In this document: in pieces, positions 21,739-26,779 of the stretch
Numbering within the stretch: the stretch's first letter is position 1
Layout: each line of letters opens with the position of its first letter
Source: an uncultured Bilophila sp.
GTDB lineage: Bacteria > Desulfobacterota > Desulfovibrionia > Desulfovibrionales > Desulfovibrionaceae
DNA length: 26,779 nt
NCBI GenBank assembly: GCA_910585945.1
Contig: CAJUHZ010000033.1
Location: 1 to 26,779, forward strand
Direction of reading: 5' to 3'
Notes under the pieces: model-generated
Seen by the model: only the letters and a program-made list of their open reading frames with translations
The model's database searches: none
What the model was told of the DNA's origin: nothing
Program-made: the position numbers and the translations under genes

Positions 21739-24700
21739 TTATGCCCTCCGGTTGTCCTCCCGGAGCGGTGCGGCCCCCTCCTGCGATTCAATTTCGCACA
21801 GCGTGCGATCCACTGCCGCCAGCAGGTCGTCCAGCAGGGAACGGAGATCGTCCCCCGTGTCGTTCCGGGCGAATTCTTCCACACAGCGCGCCAGATCCGC
21901 CAGCGTGTGCAGGGCGAGACCTTCCGCCGCCGCGGCAATCTGGCCCGCGCCGGCGATGACGGCATCCGCCGTGACCTCTGCCCGGCCTTGCAGGATCTGC
22001 CGCTTGCCGTCGTCCAGGACGCTGGCCAGATCAGCGATGCTCTGCTCGCCCGGCACGGCGACGCGTGCGTCCTGCGGCGTTGGGGAGAGCGACAGGGGGC
22101 ATGTCGGGCGCACGCGTTCGGTCAAGAAGCCGGGTTCCGCCTGTGCCGCTTCCGGTTTGCCGGACCTGCCTGCATCTTGTGGGGTCAGGGACAAATTCGG
22201 CACATGGCGCAGCCAGTCGGCATCCTTCTCCCGGAACGGGATTTCCTGAGGCTGGGCTTGTGGGGGCTGGATGTGGGGGAGGTCAGCCGCCGCGTCATGA
22301 GGGGCGGGGGATACGCCTTCCATGCGGAGGGGCATTTCCAGATCTATGAGGTCGGGTTCGTCTTCAGACAGGCTGGAAGGCATGTCCGGGGGCACGTCCT
22401 GAGGCGCGCCCGGGAGAACAGCCGGAGAAGCATCCGGGAGGAGGTTGGGGACTTCCTGCCTGTCGGGCATTTCCGCCAGGTTGGCGCTTGCGGACGGAGC
22501 GTCTGTCCGGCTGCTGTTCGTCAGGGCGTTCTCGCGCTTGTCCGGGGCAGCGGCGGTGCGGTTTTCTTCATTCTCGCCAGAAGGCCGATCCGTTTCATCC
22601 GTTTCTGGAGCGGCAGGGCGCGGCCGGATAATGGGCATAGGCTCGCCCACCCATTCCACGGCATCCTCGGGAGCCGAAAAGACAAAGGGTTTGGGCGCGC
22701 GGCCCGCGGTTGCCGCGGGTGGCTGGTCCGGCCTGGCGACGGGCGCAGGTTTGACGATGGGGGTGGGATCGCCCACCCATTCCGGTCCGGCGTTCGGGTT
22801 TTGTTCCGGACTGGAAAGCGTCCCGGCAAGGGGCGAGGCTCCGGGCGACGTTCCGGGCGACGCGGCACGACGGCGGAACAGGATATCCTTCCAGGAGCGG
22901 CGCGGCTGGACCGGGCGTGGCGTTTCGTGCGGCTCGCGCGGCGAATCGGTTTGCTCGGCGCCCTCGGGGGCGGGCTGTGCCGGTGGTTCGGGCGCCGGAA
23001 GGGGGTCTGCCTTCGGCGCGTCGCCGGGGAGCGGCCGGGGCGTTTCTGCCGCTTGTGTCGGTTCGTCCGCCTCCCTGTGTTCCGGCGTCCTGTTCCAGAG
23101 CGGCCGCCATTCTGTCGTCCGGGGACGGGAGGCCGTTTCCGCTTCTTCGGCACGCACGTCGGCGGGGCGTTCTTCAGCCTTGGGCGCGTCCGGAACGGAT
23201 ACGGGAGCGGGCGTCGGGGCGGGCATGGGCGCGGGAGTAGCCGGAGCCGGGGGAGAAAGCGGCTCGTTTTCCTTCAGCGCCTCGCCTGCAGCCGGTATGA
23301 AGGGCCGCCCGCCGCTCCCCGTGGGCTGTGTGGCGATTGCGCCGCGCGGCGCGGGGCGTGAAGCCCCGTCGGGCCTGAGGACAGGGCGCGGAACCGGGCG
23401 CGGCGCGGGGTGCGGCGCTGTGCGGGCGTCCGGCCGGGGTGAGGTTTCTGTGGCCAGACCGGCGCGCATGTGACGGGGCACAGGGGCCAGACGCCGGGCA
23501 AGCAGGCGGAGATCCGTCCGCGAAACGGGCGTGCGCAAGACATGGGTGCAGCCGGCGCGGCGCAGGCGTTCGCTCTTGCCTTCATCTCCGGCAAGCGCAA
23601 GGATGGAAGCCAGGGGAACATTGTGCTCGCCCTCAAAAAAGCGGATGGCCGCCACGGATTGGACGACGTCCTCTTCGGGGATGTCGTCGTCGAAAATGAG
23701 CAGCGCGCCGGGAGAACGGGAATAGAGATTTTGCGCTTCTTCGGCGCTGCAAGATTCAAGCACTTCGTGCGGCAGTTCCTCCAGACAGCAGGCGAGCAGA
23801 CGCCGGTTGGCCGGTGTGCGGCCGACCAGAATGATGCGCAGAGCGCCGGTGGAAAGCCCCTGCCCGGCGTCGTCAGGCGTGACCGAGCGGGGCGTTTCGG
23901 GCATCCCCGAAACGCTGGATGCGCTTGATATATTTAACGCGCCCCCGAGAGGGGTTCCGGATCCGTTCGGGGATGTTCCCACAGTGTCGGAGGCTCCGGC
24001 GATCCTTCCCGGCAGACGGGGCGGCAACCCGCCGGGGAGCCGTTCCGACGCGCTGGGCGAAGGGCGATCCGCCGCTCGTGCCGGGCCGGCCGCCGCATGG
24101 GGCAGGTGCGCCGCAAGGCGTATGCTGAACGAGACGGAAGTTCCTGCCGGCCCGCTTTCCATGCTGAGGGAACCGCCGCACAGGCCGACAAGCTCCCACG
24201 CGCGCACAAGAGCGAGCGGGTTCCTGTCCTGGGGCGGCGCTCCCGCTCCGGAATCGGTGATTGTGAAGAGGAGATGACCGGGGTCGGCGCTTTCTGGCAC
24301 GCGCTGCACCCTGATATGGACAGCGCCCCGCTGCGTGGCGCGCACGGCGCTTTCCGCCAGCATGTACAGAACCTCGGCAAGCTTCTCCCGATCGCCTTCA
24401 TATGCGCGGGGCAGGTATGGCGCGGTGAACCAGGAGAGCGCAAGGTTGCGGGCGTCCGCCTCCGCGGCCACGCTGTTGTGGGCTTTCAGCATCAGTTCCT
24501 GCAAGTCGAACGTGCCGGGGCGTCCGGGTTCGCTTTTGGGGAGACGCGCCGCGCGCCGAGTGTCCATGCCGGCTGGAGCATGAGGACTGACCGGAGTTTG
24601 GAAGCCGACTGGAGGATGAGGGGCGGGCGGAGTCTGAGGGCTGTCCTGAACAGGGCACGGATCCTGCCGCCATGCGGGGTCAAGCGGCAGGGGCGGCTCT

Positions 24701-26394
24701 TCCATTTCGGGCGTGAGGCTGAGCGGCTCGTCCACGGGGCGGGCAATCCGCGGGGGAACAGTGGCGGGCCGCATATCCAGGCGCGAGATCGCGGCGGACG
24801 GGCCGGCCTTCGTCCCGGCGTGCAATCTGCCTGTTTCCGTTTGCCGGAGTTCTTTGCGGACGCCGTGCCGGCCGTCATGCGAGAAGGATTTCGGGCCGTC
24901 CGGGCGGCGGGCGGGATCGGGCCGTTCTCCCTGCCCCGCACGGGCGTGGCGCGTTGCGTTTGCGCGGCGGGGGGCGCGCATGAACGCAAGGAGCAAGACG
25001 CTTGCAGCCAGTCCGGCCAGGGGGGCAAGACTCAGCCAGTCTCCCCGTTCGGGGCGCCCCAGCGTGTCAAAAAGCGCATCGGCCTGCGGCAGAAAGGCGG
25101 CCAGCCCGAGAAGCGGCGTGAGACACGCCAGCAGGAAGCGCCGCGCCGCGGGCAGGCGGGACATGCACGCGGCCAGCCCGGTGGGCAGAACAAGCAGAAT
25201 CAGCAAGGGCCACAGCGGCAGATAGCGCACCGCCCACGTGTACCCCGGCATCAGCGGGACAAGCGTGAGCGGGATGCCGGGCAGGGCAAGCAAAATGAGT
25301 TGCATATCCAGATAGGGCGCGTGCTCGCGCGTCCGCATGAGACGCCGTCCCACATGCGGAAGGATAAGCAGGGCCACGCCGGGCGCAAGCAGGCCCGGCA
25401 TTTCCCAGAGAGGGATCACGCCCATCGGGCAGGCGGGCAGGCCCCAGAAGGCATGGACCCCGACAGCCAGAGCGTACAGGGCCGCCCATAGCCGCCACTC
25501 TCGGCGCTCGGCCACGCCCCGCGCAAGGCAGAGCAGCGCCCCGACAGCCAGGGCCACAAGCAGACCGCGCGCGCCGGCAAATCCCTCCACTCCGTCCGCG
25601 CCGGCAAGCTGACGCACTACCGGAGCAAAGCCGGGGCCGGGCAGACCGGAGGTTCGGATATAGATTGTGGAAACCTGATTGGCATGGGAAGGCAAAGGGT
25701 AAAGCCCGGCCTGCGTCGGCGCGATCCGGACTCCTTCCGTCGCGCCGGCCGCAACCAGCCATACCTGGGGCCGCCCGGCGGTCTGCCGGAAAACGCGCGT
25801 GCTCAAATCAAGCGCAAGCGCGGGAGGGACCGCCCCATCGGGAGCGGCAGTGGGATCGCCCGCATCCGGCGCGTCTGCCGTGGGGCCGCTCGTCGCCGGC
25901 CCGCCGGAAGGCGCGATCTCGAAACGCAGCCAGAGTGTTCCGCTCTCGCGCGGCAGATGCTCCATCCGAATGTTGGGCCAGAAGGAAGGCCAGGGAGAAA
26001 AGGCGTTGCGCCTTGCCGGACGCAGAACATCGGCAAGCTCGCTTTGCTCGGAAGGAACCAGCAGCCAATACAGATCAGGACGCACAGCCGTTGTGCCGAC
26101 AAGGGCGGGATCCAGCGGGCGGGCGGGACTTGCCCCCTGATCTGCCCTTGTGCTCTGTTCCGGGGGAGGGGGCGTGGTGATCGCCGCTCTTTCCGGCGCG
26201 GCGTGGGCAAGGGACAACGGAAGCGCCGCGCCGGCAAATGATGCGATTTCTGCCGGCACGCCGTGCGCGACCAGCAGGGACAGGGTCAGAAGAAAAGCGG
26301 TGAACGTCGCTCTCGGCCTGTGGCAACAAGCTGGAAAAAAAGGAATTTGCGGCATAAGCGTGAATTGGGATGGTTGGTGGGGCGGTCCCCTCAT
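21739..26394 (-). CDS. Giant degenerate hybrid histidine kinase-like sensor (7TMR-DISM, ATPase, receiver, Hpt modules)
   Basis: 1551 aa if it starts at 26394, 1538 if at 26355; neither ATG has a clear ribosome-binding site. Order: hydrophobic signal segment (about 30-60); periplasmic 7TMR-DISM-type domain (106-262); about seven membrane helices (275-475); Pro-rich linker; HATPase-like domain (628-762); receiver-like domain (852-970); a 480-residue Pro/Ala/Glu linker with an EWVGxPxPI repeat; Hpt-like helical domain (1451-1535). No HisKA phospho-acceptor helix is visible. The ATPase N-box Asn residues are Met678 and Ser682, although DSGAG (714-718) and GTSVSFS (751-757) remain. The receiver keeps the Asp (902) but has Gly-Arg for the acidic pair (858-859), Ala935 for Thr and Thr955 for Lys. 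The Hpt His position is Ala1478. It is probably a non-catalytic signalling scaffold. It is encoded alone. Confidence 0.8.
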   Translation of the reverse strand: MRGPPHQPSQFTLMPQIPFFPACCHRPRATFTAFLLTLSLLVAHGVPAEIASFAGAALPLSLAHAAPERAAITTPPPPEQSTRADQGASPARPLDPALVGTTAVRPDLYWLLVPSEQSELADVLRPARRNAFSPWPSFWPNIRMEHLPRESGTLWLRFEIAPSGGPATSGPTADAPDAGDPTAAPDGAVPPALALDLSTRVFRQTAGRPQVWLVAAGATEGVRIAPTQAGLYPLPSHANQVSTIYIRTSGLPGPGFAPVVRQLAGADGVEGFAGARGLLVALAVGALLCLARGVAERREWRLWAALYALAVGVHAFWGLPACPMGVIPLWEMPGLLAPGVALLILPHVGRRLMRTREHAPYLDMQLILLALPGIPLTLVPLMPGYTWAVRYLPLWPLLILLVLPTGLAACMSRLPAARRFLLACLTPLLGLAAFLPQADALFDTLGRPERGDWLSLAPLAGLAASVLLLAFMRAPRRANATRHARAGQGERPDPARRPDGPKSFSHDGRHGVRKELRQTETGRLHAGTKAGPSAAISRLDMRPATVPPRIARPVDEPLSLTPEMEEPPLPLDPAWRQDPCPVQDSPQTPPAPHPPVGFQTPVSPHAPAGMDTRRAARLPKSEPGRPGTFDLQELMLKAHNSVAAEADARNLALSWFTAPYLPRAYEGDREKLAEVLYMLAESAVRATQRGAVHIRVQRVPESADPGHLLFTITDSGAGAPPQDRNPLALVRAWELVGLCGGSLSMESGPAGTSVSFSIRLAAHLPHAAAGPARAADRPSPSASERLPGGLPPRLPGRIAGASDTVGTSPNGSGTPLGGALNISSASSVSGMPETPRSVTPDDAGQGLSTGALRIILVGRTPANRRLLACCLEELPHEVLESCSAEEAQNLYSRSPGALLIFDDDIPEEDVVQSVAAIRFFEGEHNVPLASILALAGDEGKSERLRRAGCTHVLRTPVSRTDLRLLARRLAPVPRHMRAGLATETSPRPDARTAPHPAPRPVPRPVLRPDGASRPAPRGAIATQPTGSGGRPFIPAAGEALKENEPLSPPAPATPAPMPAPTPAPVSVPDAPKAEERPADVRAEEAETASRPRTTEWRPLWNRTPEHREADEPTQAAETPRPLPGDAPKADPLPAPEPPAQPAPEGAEQTDSPREPHETPRPVQPRRSWKDILFRRRAASPGTSPGASPLAGTLSSPEQNPNAGPEWVGDPTPIVKPAPVARPDQPPAATAGRAPKPFVFSAPEDAVEWVGEPMPIIRPRPAAPETDETDRPSGENEENRTAAAPDKRENALTNSSRTDAPSASANLAEMPDRQEVPNLLPDASPAVLPGAPQDVPPDMPSSLSEDEPDLIDLEMPLRMEGVSPAPHDAAADLPHIQPPQAQPQEIPFREKDADWLRHVPNLSLTPQDAGRSGKPEAAQAEPGFLTERVRPTCPLSLSPTPQDARVAVPGEQSIADLASVLDDGKRQILQGRAEVTADAVIAGAGQIAAAAEGLALHTLADLARCVEEFARNDTGDDLRSLLDDLLAAVDRTLCEIESQEGAAPLREDNRRA

Positions 26395-26745
26395 TTTTTT
26401 GTAAAATACGCTGCTTGCGCTTCAAGAGCAAGCCCTGTCCCCGGAGGGGATCCTTCAACCTCATACGATATAATATGTTGAAATACAAAAATATATTTTG
26501 ATTCCTCAGTGGCCCGGCCGGGCGTGTCTGCCGGCGATGTTCAACCTTTTTCATATATTGATAGTATGTTTCTGATTGCACCGGTACGGCTGCAAGTGGG
26601 GGCGCGGCGCTCCTTTCGCGGCTCAAGTCGTGAATCAAGGGAGGCCGGCTTTTCGCACCTTGAAGGATGCATCCAAAAAGAGTTATATAATCCGTGGAAT
26701 TATCATTTTCTGTCGCGTCTTTCTGAAAAAAGTTTCCCGAAAATG
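26395..26745. other. Gene-free, partly AT-rich region at the right end
   Basis: About 350 bp without a supported gene. The stretch 26460-26515 is very AT-rich (several TATA-like words on both strands) and may hold the promoter of the giant sensor gene on the minus strand, but no unambiguous -35/-10 pair could be assigned. An inverted repeat GCTTGC/GCAAGC lies at about 26412-26432. A TATAAT at 26683-26688 lacks a matching -35. Confidence 0.5.
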
Positions 26746-26774
26746 TTGACAGCGATGGAGAAGTGTCCTAGATA
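26746..26774 (+). promoter_or_regulatory. Strong sigma-70-type promoter pointing out of the window
   Basis: TTGACA at 26746-26751, a 17-base spacer, TAGATA at 26769-26774, preceded by an A/T-rich stretch like an UP element (26727-26745) and followed by a GC-rich CCCGC. This shape is typical of stable-RNA promoters under growth-rate control, so a tRNA or rRNA gene may lie just beyond the edge (inference). Confidence 0.75.
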
Positions 26775-26779
26775 CCCGC

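Noticed and set aside
21907..25491. Long plus-strand frames opposite the giant sensor gene
   Set aside because: Composition reflects the antisense of a Pro/Ala-rich coding sequence; no recognisable domain.
26075..26638. 187-codon minus-strand frame covering the region upstream of the giant sensor
   Set aside because: Overlaps the signal and periplasmic coding sequence in another frame, has no motif, and crosses an AT-rich regulatory-looking stretch.
26683..26688. TATAAT taken as a second outward promoter
   Set aside because: No acceptable -35 hexamer at 16-18 bp; the TTGACA/TAGATA pair downstream is far better.
1..26779. CRISPR arrays, tRNA/rRNA genes, insertion sequences with transposase
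   Set aside because: No regularly spaced repeats, cloverleaf-like sequences, rRNA-like segments or transposase motifs were found on either strand by eye.

Overview
The window is GC-rich (clearly above 60% by eye, apart from a few AT-rich stretches). The gene set is a flagellin of Desulfovibrio type, a short rubrerythrin, a YeiH-family transporter with a large soluble insertion, and sigma-54 promoters with a dedicated activator. Together these point to a member of the Desulfovibrionaceae or a close relative. This is an inference from gene content and protein style; there is no rRNA gene in the window to confirm it.

Layout. 1-1275: 3' part of a flagellin (+) whose central domain is strikingly AT-rich. 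1375-9644: a complete tryptophan operon on the minus strand, reading sigma-70-type promoter, 30-codon leader peptide with two Trp codons, attenuator, trpE, fused trpGD, trpC, trpF, trpB, trpA, then an unrecognised last gene. Most genes overlap or are closely spaced. A GC-rich double-hairpin repeat sits at the trpF-trpB junction, and two more copies in opposite orientation lie between the trp promoter and the next gene. 9918-10808: an EamA-type (DMT) exporter, divergent from trp.

11071-16984 looks like one catabolic module. It has a sigma-54 promoter, a 3-hydroxyacyl-CoA/3-hydroxyacid dehydrogenase, a PAS-AAA+-Fis sigma-54 activator, a long regulatory gap with a second sigma-54 promoter and a candidate upstream activator site, a beta-keto acid cleavage enzyme (BKACE) and an AtoE-like short-chain fatty acid transporter, closed by a strong hairpin. 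The simplest reading is uptake of a 3-hydroxy acid (or export of acetoacetate), oxidation to the 3-keto acid, and cleavage with acetyl-CoA to acetoacetate plus a new acyl-CoA, switched on by the local activator. The substrate cannot be read from sequence.

17130-19782: rubrerythrin (-) and a YeiH-family putative sulfate/sulfur-oxyanion exporter (+), divergently transcribed across a 387-bp regulatory gap. 19851-21399: a small one-pass membrane protein and a family 61 glycosyltransferase. 21739-26394 (-): a very large protein built like a hybrid histidine kinase (signal segment, 7TMR-DISM sensor, ATPase, receiver and Hpt-like modules). Key catalytic residues are missing in every module, so it looks like a pseudo-phosphorelay scaffold. 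The right edge carries a near-consensus promoter pointing out of the window.

The most notable items are the dehydrogenase-activator-BKACE-transporter module, the degenerate hybrid kinase, the trp attenuator, two families of dispersed intergenic repeats, and the foreign-looking flagellin core.
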